64,000 nt of DNA from Kroppenstedtia eburnea (GCF_013282215.1 NZ_CP048103.1:1736001-1800000), one strand, 5' to 3'; positions 9,711-18,920 are shown, counted from the stretch's first letter. Translations and numbers: made by a program. Notes: generated from the letters alone by a model not told the origin.

Positions 9711-9857
9711 GAATTCATACAAAGGAATACATAGCGAACTCCAGGGTTCGTGGGTTGTCGCTGGCCAAGGTTTCCAAGGGGAAATCATCATCCAACTCGA
9801 GATGAATCAAATACCGTTCATCCGCTGAGCAGGCCATGCCCTGCTCTTTATGTTTTT
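9711..9857 (+). ncRNA. candidate leader RNA or small RNA upstream of cmk
   Basis: The stretch from the predicted start to the T run after 9846 has a promoter and a terminator and no convincing coding frame: the only ATG (9706) sits in the promoter and lacks a ribosome-binding site. Possible stem GCGAAC / GGTTCG near the 5' end. It may attenuate the cmk operon or be a separate small RNA. No known family recognised. Confidence 0.35.
9827..9857 (+). terminator. terminator/attenuator before cmk
   Basis: Perfect 7-base stem GAGCAGG / CCTGCTC followed by TTTATGTTTTT, ending 4 bases before the cmk ribosome-binding site. Confidence 0.7.
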
Positions 9858-9873
9858 GTCAGGAGGATCTGGC

Positions 9874-10554
9874 ATGAGTCGTCTATCTGTAGCGATCGAT
9901 GGGCCCGCCGGTGCCGGCAAGAGCACAGTGGCACGAAGAGTGGCGGCCGAGCTGGGGTTGACCTATGTGGATACCGGTGCTATGTACCGGGCGATCACTT
10001 GGAAAACCCTGCAAGAAAATAAAGATCCAGAAGATGAAGCTTCTGTCTCCCGACTGGCCCGTGACACCGACCTGCGACTGACAGCCGGAAAAGGTGGAGT
10101 CGATGTTTGGGTGGATGGGGAGAAGGTGACGGAGGCGATTCGGACTCCCGAAGTCACCTCCCAAGTCTCCCGGATTGCAGGTCAGGCGGGGGTTCGGAAG
10201 GTATTGACCGATAAACAGCGGGCGATGGCCCGTCAGGGAGGGGTGGTGATGGATGGCCGGGATATCGGTACGCAAGTGTTGCCAAATGCCGATGTGAAGG
10301 TTTTCTTGACTGCCTCCATCGAAGAACGGGCCCAGCGCCGCCACCTGGAGTTGGTTCGACGGGGATTTGAAGTGAACCCGGAACAGCTCAAGGAAGAGAT
10401 TCGGAACCGGGATGAGAAGGACCGGAACCGGGAGCACTCTCCCCTGCGACCGGCTGAGGATGCCGTTCATGTGGACACGACGGGGTTGTCGATCGAAGAA
10501 GTGGTCCAATCCATCCTCCACCTTTGTCGATCCCGCGTGAGCGGCGGTGAGTGA
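9874..10554 (+). CDS. cmk: cytidylate kinase
   Basis: Protein of 226 residues with P-loop G-P-A-G-A-G-K-S-T near residue 10 and the CMP-binding segment Y-V-D-T-G-A-M-Y-R. It phosphorylates CMP and dCMP. The ATG at 9874 follows AGGAGG; an upstream in-frame ATG lacks one. It overlaps the start of plsC, so the two are coupled. Position ahead of the S1-domain gene follows the conserved cmk-ypfD order. Confidence 0.96.
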   Translation: MSRLSVAIDGPAGAGKSTVARRVAAELGLTYVDTGAMYRAITWKTLQENKDPEDEASVSRLARDTDLRLTAGKGGVDVWVDGEKVTEAIRTPEVTSQVSRIAGQAGVRKVLTDKQRAMARQGGVVMDGRDIGTQVLPNADVKVFLTASIEERAQRRHLELVRRGFEVNPEQLKEEIRNRDEKDRNREHSPLRPAEDAVHVDTTGLSIEEVVQSILHLCRSRVSGGE

Positions 10555-11155
10555 GTTGCTGTATACAATCTTTCGGGCGTTTTTCCGCCTCTTTTTTACA
10601 GTTTTCTATCGCTGGGAAGTTCGCGGCTTGGAGCGAATCCCTGATCGGGAAGGGGTGGTGATCTGTTGCAACCATATCAGCAATCTGGACCCGCCGCTCC
10701 TCGGTTCGGCCATGCATCGTCCCGTCCGGTTCATGGCCAAGGAAGAGTTGTTCCGCATCCCCGTTCTCTCCTTTCTGATCCGTAAATTCGGGGCATTTCC
10801 GGTGCAACGTGGCTCCGCGGACAAAAGGGCTATAAAAAAAGCGTTGTCGATTCTGAAGCAGGGGGAAGTCCTGGGGGTGTTTCCCGAGGGGACCCGTTCC
10901 AAGACGGGGAAGCTCGGTGAGGCTCATACCGGAGCTTCTTTCATCGCTCTCAAGGGAGAGGGGCAAGTGGTTCCGGCAGCGATTGTCGGCCCATACCGAC
11001 TGTTCCGGAAGGTCACGATCATTTTCGGTCACCCCTTGGATCTGAGTGAGTACCGGGGACAAAAATGGACATCCCAATCCTTGAAAGAAGTGACTGACCG
11101 GATCATGGGGGAGATCGATTCTCTCCTCGAAGAAAGCCGCCGTGAACCGTCATGA
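10547..11155 (+). CDS. plsC: 1-acyl-sn-glycerol-3-phosphate acyltransferase
   Basis: Protein of 202 residues with the acyltransferase motifs N-H-I-S-N-L-D (about 42-48) and F-P-E-G-T-R (about 114-119), and a hydrophobic N-terminus that would associate with the membrane. It converts lysophosphatidate to phosphatidate. The GTG start lies inside the last codons of cmk. B. subtilis keeps plsC elsewhere, but cmk-plsC pairs are common in other Firmicutes. Confidence 0.93.
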   Translation: MSELLYTIFRAFFRLFFTVFYRWEVRGLERIPDREGVVICCNHISNLDPPLLGSAMHRPVRFMAKEELFRIPVLSFLIRKFGAFPVQRGSADKRAIKKALSILKQGEVLGVFPEGTRSKTGKLGEAHTGASFIALKGEGQVVPAAIVGPYRLFRKVTIIFGHPLDLSEYRGQKWTSQSLKEVTDRIMGEIDSLLEESRREPS

Positions 11156-11430
11156 AGGTGTTGTTGGGGTTTGCCTCGGTTTCCGCGGTCCTCTTTTTCC
11201 GCAACATGATTGTAAAAAGGGGCAGGGATCATGAAATCGGCACCGGGGAGATCCGGCGTCGCGCCCGCCGCTTCCTTTTAGCCGCGGTTCTCGTCTTCGC
11301 GGGACCCGCTCTTCTGTTCACAGGGTTGAGGATCGGCTGGGTGGGTGGGCTGACGGCCCTTGCGGGCATGTTGATTTTGAGTGGTGCCACAATCACAGGA
11401 TTAATGAAATTAAGGGGTTGGCTTTCTTAA
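11152..11430 (+). CDS. hypothetical two-TM membrane protein
   Basis: Open frame of 92 residues overlapping the plsC stop by ATGA, so probably translated from the same mRNA. Residues 1-16 are moderately hydrophobic, 41-58 and 66-86 are clear membrane segments, with a basic stretch (R-R-R-A-R-R) before the first. No family recognised. Confidence 0.6.
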   Translation: MKVLLGFASVSAVLFFRNMIVKRGRDHEIGTGEIRRRARRFLLAAVLVFAGPALLFTGLRIGWVGGLTALAGMLILSGATITGLMKLRGWLS

Positions 11431-11509
11431 TTTCATTGTTCATCTCTCCGCTCCCGGGGAGATCATAAATCAGGTTATTTTTTTGCAGGTAAATGAGGAG
11501 GTTGTCGTC

Positions 11510-12658
11510 ATGGTGGAAGAAATGAAATCAGAAATGGCAGAGGTGACTCCGTTGAACCGCGGAGATATCGTCAAGGGCAAAGTGACCAAGGTTGAAGATC
11601 ATCAGGTGATGGTGGATGTCAACTACAAGTTTGACGGTGTGATCCCGATCTCGGAATTGTCCAGTCTGCATGTGGATAAAGCTTCCGATGTCCTGTCTGA
11701 AGGGGACGAGGTGGAAGTGAAGGTGATCCGGATCAATGATGAGGAAGACAAGCTGGTTCTTTCCAAAAAAGCAGTGGATGCGGATCGTGCCTGGGAAGAG
11801 CTGCAACAAAAATTTGAAAGCGGCGAGACCCTGGAAGCGGAAGTCGCCGATGTGGTCAAAGGCGGTCTGGTGGTGGACCTCGGAGTTCGCGGATTTATCC
11901 CCGCGTCCCTGGTGGAACGCCACTACGTCGAGGATTTTTCCGATTACAAGGGACGCAAGCTCTCCCTCAAAGTGATCGAAATCGATCCGGTCAAGAACAA
12001 GCTGATCCTTTCCCGCAAGGCGGTTCTCGATGAAGAGGCCGATCAGCGGAAACAGGAAACCCTGGCCGGTTTGCAGCCGGGTCAAGTGATGGAAGGTACA
12101 GTTCAACGTTTGACCGACTTCGGTGCTTTCGTGGATATCGGCGGCGTGGACGGTCTGGTCCATGTTTCCGAGCTGGCCTGGAACCGGGTGGAACATCCTT
12201 CTGAAGTGCTCTCCGAAGGGGATCAGGTTCAGGTGAAAGTTCTCAAAGTGGATCAACAGAATGAGCGTATCAGCCTCAGTATCAAAGAGACCCAACCGGG
12301 TCCCTGGGAGAAAGTATCCGAAGAGATCAAGGCCGGGGACATCGTGACAGGTACAGTGAAGCGGCTGGTCTCCTTCGGTGCCTTTGTGGAAGTGTACCAG
12401 GGAGTGGAGGGGCTGGTTCATATCTCCCAGATTTCCCGCCGCCATATCGCCACCCCTTCCGAGGAGCTGGAGGAAGGGCAGGAAGTCCGGGTTAAAGTGT
12501 TGGATATGCAGCCGGAACAAAAGCGAATCAGCCTCAGCATCAAAGAAGTGGAACAGGAAGAAACCCGCGAGGAACTGAAAAATCTGGACCGTAACAACAG
12601 CGGGATGAATGTGACCCTGGGTGACGTCTTCGGTGATCAACTCCGCCGCTTGAAGTAA
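11510..12658 (+). CDS. ypfD: S1-domain RNA-binding protein (RpsA homologue, YpfD)
   Basis: Protein of 382 residues with four S1 domains at about 17-87, 104-170, 190-258 and 275-345, each with the F-G-A-F-V or equivalent strand pattern. The first two are diverged, as in RpsA homologues of Firmicutes, which are not the essential six-domain S1 of Gram-negatives. The ATG at 11510 follows GAGGAGG. A terminator follows. Whether it sits on the ribosome cannot be told from sequence. Confidence 0.92.
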   Translation: MVEEMKSEMAEVTPLNRGDIVKGKVTKVEDHQVMVDVNYKFDGVIPISELSSLHVDKASDVLSEGDEVEVKVIRINDEEDKLVLSKKAVDADRAWEELQQKFESGETLEAEVADVVKGGLVVDLGVRGFIPASLVERHYVEDFSDYKGRKLSLKVIEIDPVKNKLILSRKAVLDEEADQRKQETLAGLQPGQVMEGTVQRLTDFGAFVDIGGVDGLVHVSELAWNRVEHPSEVLSEGDQVQVKVLKVDQQNERISLSIKETQPGPWEKVSEEIKAGDIVTGTVKRLVSFGAFVEVYQGVEGLVHISQISRRHIATPSEELEEGQEVRVKVLDMQPEQKRISLSIKEVEQEETREELKNLDRNNSGMNVTLGDVFGDQLRRLK

Positions 12659-12662
12659 ATAC

Positions 12663-12697
12663 AAAAGCCTCCGGCCAAGTCCGGGGGCTTTTTTTGG
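12663..12697 (+). terminator. terminator after ypfD
   Basis: Stem AAGCCTCCGG / CCGGGGGCTT followed by seven T. Confidence 0.85.
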
Positions 12698-12758
12698 CTG
12701 AAGGGAGAAGAAAACAGACATACTACGGGGAAACGGTGTTCATTCGGAGGGAGATGCC

Positions 12759-13373
12759 GTGATTGACGGTACATTTGCACTGCTGTTATCCCTTTCGATC
12801 GCGGTATTGATCCAGACCGGGTGGTTTTCGGGGTTGGAGCAGGAGCTGAAATGGAGCAGACAGAGGCTGGTCCTCGGATTGTTGGCCGTAACAGCGCTGC
12901 TGAGGGTGGAAGTTCCGGTGGGGGAGGCCTTGAAGATTCAGGGAGGGATGTTACTGCTGCTGCCCTTTCTGATCCGATTGATACGAATGAAGCGTGTGAC
13001 GCTGATGGATTTGTTTCCTGCTGTTTTCCTTGCCGGTTCCATTCTGTTTTTTCTTCGTGAGCTATACTGGTGGGGTCCGGCGTTCAGCGAAAACGGGTTC
13101 CGGGTATTGGGAATCGGAGTTGCTGCCGGCATGGCACTCCTCACTTCCCGCCGGCTCCATGTCCGATTGATCGTGGCTGCCGGGGGATTGTGGCTGGCGG
13201 AGTGGATGTCATTGATTCTGCACAGGAAGGAATTGAACCCGGCCGTGTTTGGTGTGCCGTCAGCTTTGGATGTTTTTTGGTTTACTTGGACTGCGATCCT
13301 GGTATCACATTATGCCCTCCGTTATGCGTCGGCATGGGTTCGCCAGCTTGGGGGAGCCGACGGGGGGCGGTGA
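12759..13373 (+). CDS. yphA: YphA-like membrane protein
   Basis: Integral membrane protein of 204 residues with about six hydrophobic segments and no catalytic motif. The call rests mainly on location (between ypfD and der, as yphA in B. subtilis) and on similar length and topology. The GTG start follows GGAGGGAGA. Function unknown. Confidence 0.65.
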   Translation: MIDGTFALLLSLSIAVLIQTGWFSGLEQELKWSRQRLVLGLLAVTALLRVEVPVGEALKIQGGMLLLLPFLIRLIRMKRVTLMDLFPAVFLAGSILFFLRELYWWGPAFSENGFRVLGIGVAAGMALLTSRRLHVRLIVAAGGLWLAEWMSLILHRKELNPAVFGVPSALDVFWFTWTAILVSHYALRYASAWVRQLGGADGGR

Positions 13374-13412
13374 AAAACATGCCGTCGGCTGAAGCTGACG
13401 GAGCACAGCCTG

Positions 13413-13703
13413 GAAGCGTTGTGAAAAAGCCATTCATACCCATAGGGCACAAGTCGTACCCAGGGTCGCTTCGCTCCCCGGTCACGCTATGCACTCACAA
13501 GTACAAGTCTCGCCAGGGGGCTTTCGCCCCGGTCTCGCTATGCACCCATAGGGCACAAGTCACGCCTAGGTCACTCCGTTCCCGGTCTCGCTATGCATGG
13601 AGGGTTGGGTTTCACATGGAGTGATTTTGGATCGTAAGAACAACGAAAACGACATGTGAAACCCAATCCCGACCGGCCATGAACGCATAAATCACAACGC
13701 TTC
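13413..13703 (-). mobile_element. MITE-like element, family A, expanded copy
   Basis: Lies in reverse orientation to the 318 copy. Ends are GAAGCGTTGTGA (13413) and TCACAACGCTTC (13703). The hairpin core is at 13599-13676. Between 13434 and 13598 the module containing ACAAGTC, a small hairpin and CGCTATGCA is repeated about three times, which explains the unusual length. TA follows at 13704-13705 and is shared with the next copy. Confidence 0.75.
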
Positions 13704-13705
13704 TA

Positions 13706-13837
13706 GAAGCGTTGTGAAAAAGCCATTCACAGGGAGGATTGGGTTTCACATGGAATGACTTTGGCTCGGAAGAACAACGGAATGGAATGTGAAACCCAAT
13801 CCCGACCGCCTTCAAACGCACTAAATCACAACGCTTC
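13706..13837 (-). mobile_element. MITE-like element, family A, complete copy
   Basis: Compact 132-base copy directly abutting the previous one through a single shared TA. Perfect 12-base terminal inverted repeats. Core hairpin 13731-13807. Confidence 0.8.
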
Positions 13838-13956
13838 AGTGGGTATGGGCGAAAAAGGTCCTTCTGTGGTAGAATCATACTGGTTGATCCGCCTGAGATG
13901 AGTCTGACGCCATGGGGGATCTGTGGTTGGAATACGGAGGAGAGGAATTCAGACAA

Positions 13957-15279
13957 ATGAGTTTGCCAGTCGTGGCCATCGTGGGCCGCCCCAATGTGGG
14001 AAAGTCAACACTGTTCAACCGCATCGCCGGAGAACGGATTGCGATTGTGGAGGATAAACCGGGGATCACCCGGGATCGGATTTACACGCGCGGGGATTGG
14101 TCAGGACGCCATTTTCACGTGATCGACACCGGCGGTTTGGAGTTCGGAAAAAAAGATGAGGTGGTGGAACATATTCGCCATCAGGCCGAGTTGGCCATCG
14201 AAGAGGCGGATGTGATTCTGTTTATGGTGGATGGGCACGATGGGGTCACCTCCACGGACGAAGAGGTTTCCCGGATTTTGCATCGTTCCAACAAACCGGT
14301 GGTTCTCGCCGTCAACAAACTGGATGATGTCAAACACCATGAGAACGTATACGAGTTTTATCGATTGGGTTTTGATGAACCGATCGGGATCTCTTCCCTT
14401 CACGGAACCGGGACCGGGGATTTGTTGGATGCGGTGGTGGACCGCTTGCCGGATCGGGAAGAAGAGGAGTATGACAGTGATACGATCCGTGTTTCCATCA
14501 TCGGCCGTCCCAATGTGGGAAAATCCTCTCTGGTCAATCGGATCCTCGGGGAAGAGCGGGTGATCGTAAGCCCCGTCGCAGGTACCACCCGGGATGCCGT
14601 CGATACTCCTTTCACCCATGAGGGGCAGGATTATGTCATTGTTGACACGGCAGGGATGCGAAAGCGGGGCAAGGTGTACGAAACGACGGAAAAATACAGT
14701 GTTCTGAGAGCATTGAGAGCGATTGAACGGGCCGATGTGGTGTTGATCGTGTTGGATGGGACGGAAGGGGTGACCGAACAGGATAAGCGTGTGGCCGGGA
14801 TCGCCCACGATGCGGGAAGAGGGGCCGTTTTTGTTGTAAACAAATGGGATGCGGTGGAGAAGGACGATCAAACGATGAATCGGATGATCCGGGATATCCG
14901 TCAAGAATTTGCCTTTATGGATTATGCCCCGATCCTGTTCACATCGGCAAAGACCGGGCAACGGGTGAGGAAAACCCTGCCGGTGGTGAAGGAAGTGGCG
15001 GAGCAGCATGCCTTACGCGTGTCGACCTCCGTTCTCAATCAGGTGTTGCAAGATGCAGTCATGTCGACTCCGCCCCCCACCGTGAACGGCAAGCGGACCA
15101 GGATATACTACGGAACGCAGGTTTCTGTGAAGCCACCGGTTTTTGTACTGTTTGTCAATGATCCGGAACGGATTCACTTCACTTATCATCGGTATCTGGA
15201 GAATCAGCTGCGGGAGGCTTTTGGTTTCATCGGGAGCCCGATCCGGATCCTGCTGCGCAAAAAGAAAAAAGAGACATAA
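13957..15279 (+). CDS. der: ribosome biogenesis GTPase Der (EngA)
   Basis: Protein of 440 residues with two consecutive GTPase domains, each with G-R-P-N-V-G-K-S (about residues 10 and 185), D-T-G-G / D-T-A-G switch motifs and N-K-x-D motifs, then a KH-like C-terminal domain. Der acts in 50S subunit assembly. The start at 13957 fits the family N-terminus (L-P-V-V-A-I-V-G) and has GGAGGAGAGG upstream; the in-frame ATG at 13912 is rejected. Confidence 0.97.
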   Translation: MSLPVVAIVGRPNVGKSTLFNRIAGERIAIVEDKPGITRDRIYTRGDWSGRHFHVIDTGGLEFGKKDEVVEHIRHQAELAIEEADVILFMVDGHDGVTSTDEEVSRILHRSNKPVVLAVNKLDDVKHHENVYEFYRLGFDEPIGISSLHGTGTGDLLDAVVDRLPDREEEEYDSDTIRVSIIGRPNVGKSSLVNRILGEERVIVSPVAGTTRDAVDTPFTHEGQDYVIVDTAGMRKRGKVYETTEKYSVLRALRAIERADVVLIVLDGTEGVTEQDKRVAGIAHDAGRGAVFVVNKWDAVEKDDQTMNRMIRDIRQEFAFMDYAPILFTSAKTGQRVRKTLPVVKEVAEQHALRVSTSVLNQVLQDAVMSTPPPTVNGKRTRIYYGTQVSVKPPVFVLFVNDPERIHFTYHRYLENQLREAFGFIGSPIRILLRKKKKET

Positions 15280-15298
15280 ACAAGAGAGGAGGAAGAGG

Positions 15299-15904
15299 AT
15301 GGGGACATATGTATGGGTTTTACTCGTCTCATATTTGATCGGTTCCATCAGTTTCAGCTATTGGATCACCCGGTTTATGAAGGGGATTGACATCCGTCGG
15401 CACGGCAGTGGTAATGCCGGTGCGACCAACATGTTACGGGTGGTTGGCAAAGGGCCTGCCGCCGCAGTTTTTATCCTGGATGCCTTGAAAGGAATGGCTG
15501 CGGTGGGACTGGCTGCTGCAGTGGCTGATGATGCGACATTGATGATGGCGGCGGGAGTTGCGGCAATTATCGGGCATAATTGGCCGGTCTTTCTCGGTTT
15601 TCGCGGGGGAAAAGGGATTGCGACCACGATCGGTGTCACAGCTCTGCTCACCTTGGCGGCAGCATTGATCTCCGGAGTGGCGGCCATTATTGTTATCCTT
15701 CTTACCCGGTACGTATCCCTCGGCTCTTTGATTTTTGCCGCCGGTTTGCCTCTGATGATCGCTTTCCTGGATTATCCCACCTCCTATATATACCTCAGTC
15801 TGGTAATCACCTTGATGGCTTTTTTTCGACACAGCACCAATATCAGACGTCTTCTCACAGGAACAGAGAGCAAACTGGGGTCAGCCAAAGAACAACGGAG
15901 TTAG
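15299..15904 (+). CDS. plsY: glycerol-3-phosphate acyltransferase PlsY
   Basis: Integral membrane enzyme of 201 residues with the PlsY motifs S-G-N-A-G-A-T-N (about 38-45), G-H-N-W-P-V-F and G-G-K-G-I-A-T (about 101-107). It transfers acyl groups from acyl-phosphate to glycerol-3-phosphate, the first step of phospholipid synthesis. It sits between der and gpsA, which makes its substrate. B. subtilis has plsY elsewhere. GGAGGAAGAGG precedes the ATG. Confidence 0.95.
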   Translation: MGTYVWVLLVSYLIGSISFSYWITRFMKGIDIRRHGSGNAGATNMLRVVGKGPAAAVFILDALKGMAAVGLAAAVADDATLMMAAGVAAIIGHNWPVFLGFRGGKGIATTIGVTALLTLAAALISGVAAIIVILLTRYVSLGSLIFAAGLPLMIAFLDYPTSYIYLSLVITLMAFFRHSTNIRRLLTGTESKLGSAKEQRS

Positions 15905-15922
15905 AGCGGAGGGAAGGGTTTT

Positions 15923-16963
15923 ATGGCGAAAAGGAGTGCGGCCGTACTGGGAGGCGGCAGTTGGGGAACTGTTCTCGCTTCGGTATTGGCCGATAACGGT
16001 CTCGATGTGACGCTGTGGGCCCGCAGGAAGGAGCTGGCCGAAGAGATCACCCGGGACCACTGCAACAGCCGGTATCTGCCGGATGTCCGGTTGCCGGAAC
16101 CGCTTCGGGCCACGGATTCCATGGAGGAGGCGGTGACCGGTAAGGATCTCGTGCTGGTGGTGGTTCCCTCCCAATCGATGAGGGAAGTGGCCCGCGACCT
16201 GGCTCCCCGGTTGGGAAAGGATACCTTGGTGTTACATGCGGCCAAAGGGTTTGAACTGGGATCTCTGAAGCGCATGTCGGTGGTGCTGGAGGAGGAGTTG
16301 CCCATGGCAGCGGAACGGATTGCGGTATTGTCCGGTCCCAGCCATGCGGAGGAGGTGATCCGGAAATCTCCCACGACGGTGGTGGTGGCATCCAACCATC
16401 CTTCTGTCGCGGAAGAGGCACAGGGATTATTGATCAACTCCTACCTGAGGGTTTACACCCATCCCGATGTGATTGGAGCTGAGGTGGGTGGCTCCCTGAA
16501 AAACATTATCGCTTTGGGTGCGGGACTTTCCGATGGGCTGGGTTTTGGGGATAATGCCAAAGCGGCGTTGATCACCCGCGGACTGGCGGAAATGGCGCGC
16601 CTGGGTATGGCGATGGGAGCCAAACCGATCACCTTCGCCGGGTTGTCGGGGGTGGGTGATTTGGTGGTCACCTGCACGAGCCGCCACAGCCGGAACTGGC
16701 GGGCGGGCAATCTGCTCAGTCGAGGCCTGGGGTTGGAGGAAGTGCTGCAGCGGATGGGGATGGTGGTGGAAGGGATCAAAACCACCCAGGCGGCCCGGGA
16801 GCTTGCCGGAAGATACCAAGTGGAGATGCCGATCACCCAGGAACTTCATGCGGTCCTCTTTGAAGGAAAACCTCCCCGCAAGGCAGTGGAAGATTTGATG
16901 GCCCGGGGAAAGACGGACGAGATGGAAGAGATGCTGCGGGGTTCATCAGGCCCGACCGCCTAA
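15923..16963 (+). CDS. gpsA: NAD(P)-dependent glycerol-3-phosphate dehydrogenase
   Basis: Protein of 346 residues with N-terminal G-G-G-S-W-G-T nucleotide-binding motif (about 10-16), catalytic-lysine segment G-G-S-L-K-N-I-I-A and helical C-terminal domain with G-L-S-G-V-G-D. It makes sn-glycerol-3-phosphate from dihydroxyacetone phosphate, directly feeding PlsY encoded 18 bases upstream. GGAGGGAAGGG ribosome-binding site. Confidence 0.96.
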   Translation: MAKRSAAVLGGGSWGTVLASVLADNGLDVTLWARRKELAEEITRDHCNSRYLPDVRLPEPLRATDSMEEAVTGKDLVLVVVPSQSMREVARDLAPRLGKDTLVLHAAKGFELGSLKRMSVVLEEELPMAAERIAVLSGPSHAEEVIRKSPTTVVVASNHPSVAEEAQGLLINSYLRVYTHPDVIGAEVGGSLKNIIALGAGLSDGLGFGDNAKAALITRGLAEMARLGMAMGAKPITFAGLSGVGDLVVTCTSRHSRNWRAGNLLSRGLGLEEVLQRMGMVVEGIKTTQAARELAGRYQVEMPITQELHAVLFEGKPPRKAVEDLMARGKTDEMEEMLRGSSGPTA

Positions 16964-17098
16964 TGTATCCGGGATTCGTTGCAAAGCGTCACACTCCCAC
17001 ATACGTTGTAGTACATCCGGTTTGGCTGCTGTGCAAGAATGGCGGCTCTTGCCAGGGGGAACAGGGACCAGTGGATGTTTGGGCGACCAAACCGGAAA

Positions 17099-17134
17099 AA
17101 CAGGGGTGCGCCTGCAGGCGTCACCCCTGTTTCC
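17099..17134 (-). terminator. terminator of the minus-strand gene at 17121
   Basis: Stem AACAGGGGTG / CACCCCTGTT with a palindromic GCCTGCAGGC interior. On the minus strand it ends in TTTTT and contains the stop codon of the gene. It could also stop gpsA transcripts from the other side. Confidence 0.7.
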
Positions 17135-17651
17135 GTTTGCGGGGTGCTCCCTTCTGTTTGGGACCCGCCTGCATCAAGTCGGACATCAACTGTCTGACAA
17201 AGGGAAGTTGAAGGATCTTGAGAAGCTGGGTGAAATCGAAATTCTGGAATGGATGGGATGATGAGGGGTCAGCGGAATCCGGATTTCCATCCAGCAAGGG
17301 CAGGTTGAGACGGGGAATCACTTCTTCGTCATCCTCCTCCTCTTCCCGTCGTCTCGGCTGAACCAGGCGCAAGGGAGGGCGTCCCGGGGGGAGTTGTTTC
17401 TGATTCATAAATTGAGTGGCCATCTCAAACATCTGATAGGCGTTATCCATGATTTTCTCCATCCGCTGCAAGGATTCGCTGAAGTCTTTCAAGGTGGTGC
17501 GAAAAGTGTAAAATCCGGTGATCAATTTGGTCAGACCGGATGAGGTGGAATCTGACTTGTTTTCCCGGGGGGGAAGGCGTTTCTGTGGCCGGGGCCGGCG
17601 ACGCTTGGGGGGGCTGTTGGTCCGGCTGGTGCGCAGGGCTTTTTTTTGCAT
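17121..17651 (-). CDS. hypothetical charged, low-complexity protein
   Basis: Protein of 176 residues. Residues 1-35 are rich in Arg, Lys and Pro, 38-90 look helical (F-Y-T-F-R-T-T-L-K-D-F), 98-112 hold a basic then very acidic run (R-R-R-E-E-E-E-D-D-E-E), and the last 40 contain a hydrophobic helix and a basic tail. GGAGGAGAT lies ahead of the ATG and a terminator follows. It is inserted antisense within the otherwise conserved gpsA-yphE stretch. The composition resembles small spore-associated proteins (YqfQ/VrrA style), but I claim no family. Confidence 0.6.
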   Translation of the reverse strand: MQKKALRTSRTNSPPKRRRPRPQKRLPPRENKSDSTSSGLTKLITGFYTFRTTLKDFSESLQRMEKIMDNAYQMFEMATQFMNQKQLPPGRPPLRLVQPRRREEEEDDEEVIPRLNLPLLDGNPDSADPSSSHPFQNFDFTQLLKILQLPFVRQLMSDLMQAGPKQKGAPRKRKQG

Positions 17652-17791
17652 GGAAGATCTCCTCCACTTCGGGCTTTTGTCTCTCTATCCTATGCGAATG
17701 ACCCGGAAGGGATTGGACGGACGCCCGGTGGATTGGTGGGCACCTGTGGATTTGCTATACTGGTGTTTGAATACATGTCTGAAGAAGGAAG

Positions 17792-17959
17792 ATGATCGAC
17801 TTGGATGCGATGATCAGCATTCTGCTGCTGTTGATTGCCAACTTCACGATTTCATGGACCCGTCAGTTGGGTACGGGATGGATCCGGATATTGTTGTCTG
17901 TTTTCGCCGTGCTGCTCCTGATCCCGGCCTTTCTTTTCGGATTTCGGGCGTTGATGTGA
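17792..17959 (+). CDS. yphE: small membrane protein, YphE/DUF2768-like
   Basis: Open frame of 55 residues: a hydrophobic segment (6-20), a short basic loop (W-T-R-Q-L-G-T-G-W-I-R) and a second segment (33-51). GAAGGAAG precedes the ATG. Size, two-helix topology and position between gpsA and yphF match YphE of B. subtilis. Function unknown, probably sporulation-related by context. Confidence 0.65.
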   Translation: MIDLDAMISILLLLIANFTISWTRQLGTGWIRILLSVFAVLLLIPAFLFGFRALM

Positions 17960-17983
17960 TCATCATGGATGGGAGGGAGCCAG

Positions 17984-18700
17984 ATGAACCGATGGAAACG
18001 GGTGTCTGTTTGGTTGTTGGCGGTGCTGATCCTGCTGACCGGTTGCATGCGGACCGATGAGTTTGATCAGCGGATCGCGGAAGATCTGCCCCGGGAAGTG
18101 CAGGAGGTACAGGTGGCTGTGGACCAATACAGGAAAGAGCATAATAATGTTCTGCCTCTCAAACCGCCCCAGGGTCCCACATTGTATCAGAAGTACATTC
18201 TCGATTTTTCCAAAATGAGTTCCTACCTTCCCGGCACTCCGTCCAACTCCTTTCAAAAAGGAGGCCATTTTGTATTTGTGGTGGTGGATCCCGGAGCAAA
18301 AAAACCGCAGGTCCGGGTGCTGGATCTCAGAGTGACGGAGAAATTGCGAGAGTTGCAGGGGCGGGTGGATGTTTACAAGGAACGGCATGGAAAGTTGCCC
18401 AAGGGGCCCCGGCAGGGAGAAGGGATATATGATGTGGATTATGAGGCGTTGAAGATGGATCGGGTCACCCTTCCAAGTCCCTACCATTCCGAGCTCACTC
18501 TTTCCCCGGTGCTTGACAGCAAGGGGACGGTGTATGTGGATTATCGGAAAGATGTGATGATGCTCCTGGAAGAGTCTGATCAAAAGCCGGCCAAAGGGCA
18601 GGATCTCAGAGAAATTTTGTACCGGGATTCACTGTTTGCCCCCGCCCACTCCCTTCCGATGCAATGGGAGAAGGGGGATCCGGTGTTGAAGGAAGAATAA
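17984..18700 (+). CDS. yphF: lipoprotein YphF-like
   Basis: Protein of 238 residues with a lipoprotein signal peptide: basic start (M-N-R-W-K-R), hydrophobic core and lipobox L-L-T-G-C at about residue 21. The mature part is charged and helical with no catalytic motif. It would be anchored to the outer face of the membrane. Length and place (yphE-yphF-spoIVA) agree with YphF. The ATG at 17984 has GGGAGGGA and begins the signal peptide exactly. Confidence 0.82.
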   Translation: MNRWKRVSVWLLAVLILLTGCMRTDEFDQRIAEDLPREVQEVQVAVDQYRKEHNNVLPLKPPQGPTLYQKYILDFSKMSSYLPGTPSNSFQKGGHFVFVVVDPGAKKPQVRVLDLRVTEKLRELQGRVDVYKERHGKLPKGPRQGEGIYDVDYEALKMDRVTLPSPYHSELTLSPVLDSKGTVYVDYRKDVMMLLEESDQKPAKGQDLREILYRDSLFAPAHSLPMQWEKGDPVLKEE

Positions 18701-18758
18701 AATCCGTCCCCCGCACATATGAAATGGACAAGTCTTCAAAGAAAGCGGGGGATCTCTC

Positions 18759-18920
18759 TTGGGTGTGTTGGAAAATCTTCTGCTGCACTTGTTTGTCATT
18801 CCAGCGACTTTTCTGCTGGGAAGGTTATCTGCAGTCAAAGTGACCGGTTTTCGGATCAGGATGGTTGGCCGCGGAGATTCATCGGATGAAAAAGCACGGA
18901 CTTCAAGAAGGACTGTCTGA
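18759..18920 (+). CDS. possible small protein before spoIVA
   Basis: A 53-residue open frame from a TTG start with GCGGGGG seven bases upstream. It has a hydrophobic segment (about 3-20) and a basic tail rich in Arg and Ser. The stop lies within the stem of a strong terminator, as for a real gene end. No family recognised. Codon pattern alone cannot confirm it. Confidence 0.3.
   Translation: MGVLENLLLHLFVIPATFLLGRLSAVKVTGFRIRMVGRGDSSDEKARTSRRTV

Noticed and set aside
9706-9828. Forty-codon open frame before cmk
   Set aside because: Its ATG lies at the predicted -10 box, no ribosome-binding site precedes it, and it ends in the stem of a terminator.
11528-12721. Minus-strand 397-codon open frame opposite the S1-domain gene
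   Set aside because: Antisense to four clear S1 domains and crossing a terminator; His/Phe/Leu-rich composition typical of antisense frames.
13434-13600. Tandem repeated units looking like a small CRISPR array
   Set aside because: Units are few, imperfect and contiguous modules of a MITE-like element, with no unique spacers and no cas genes.
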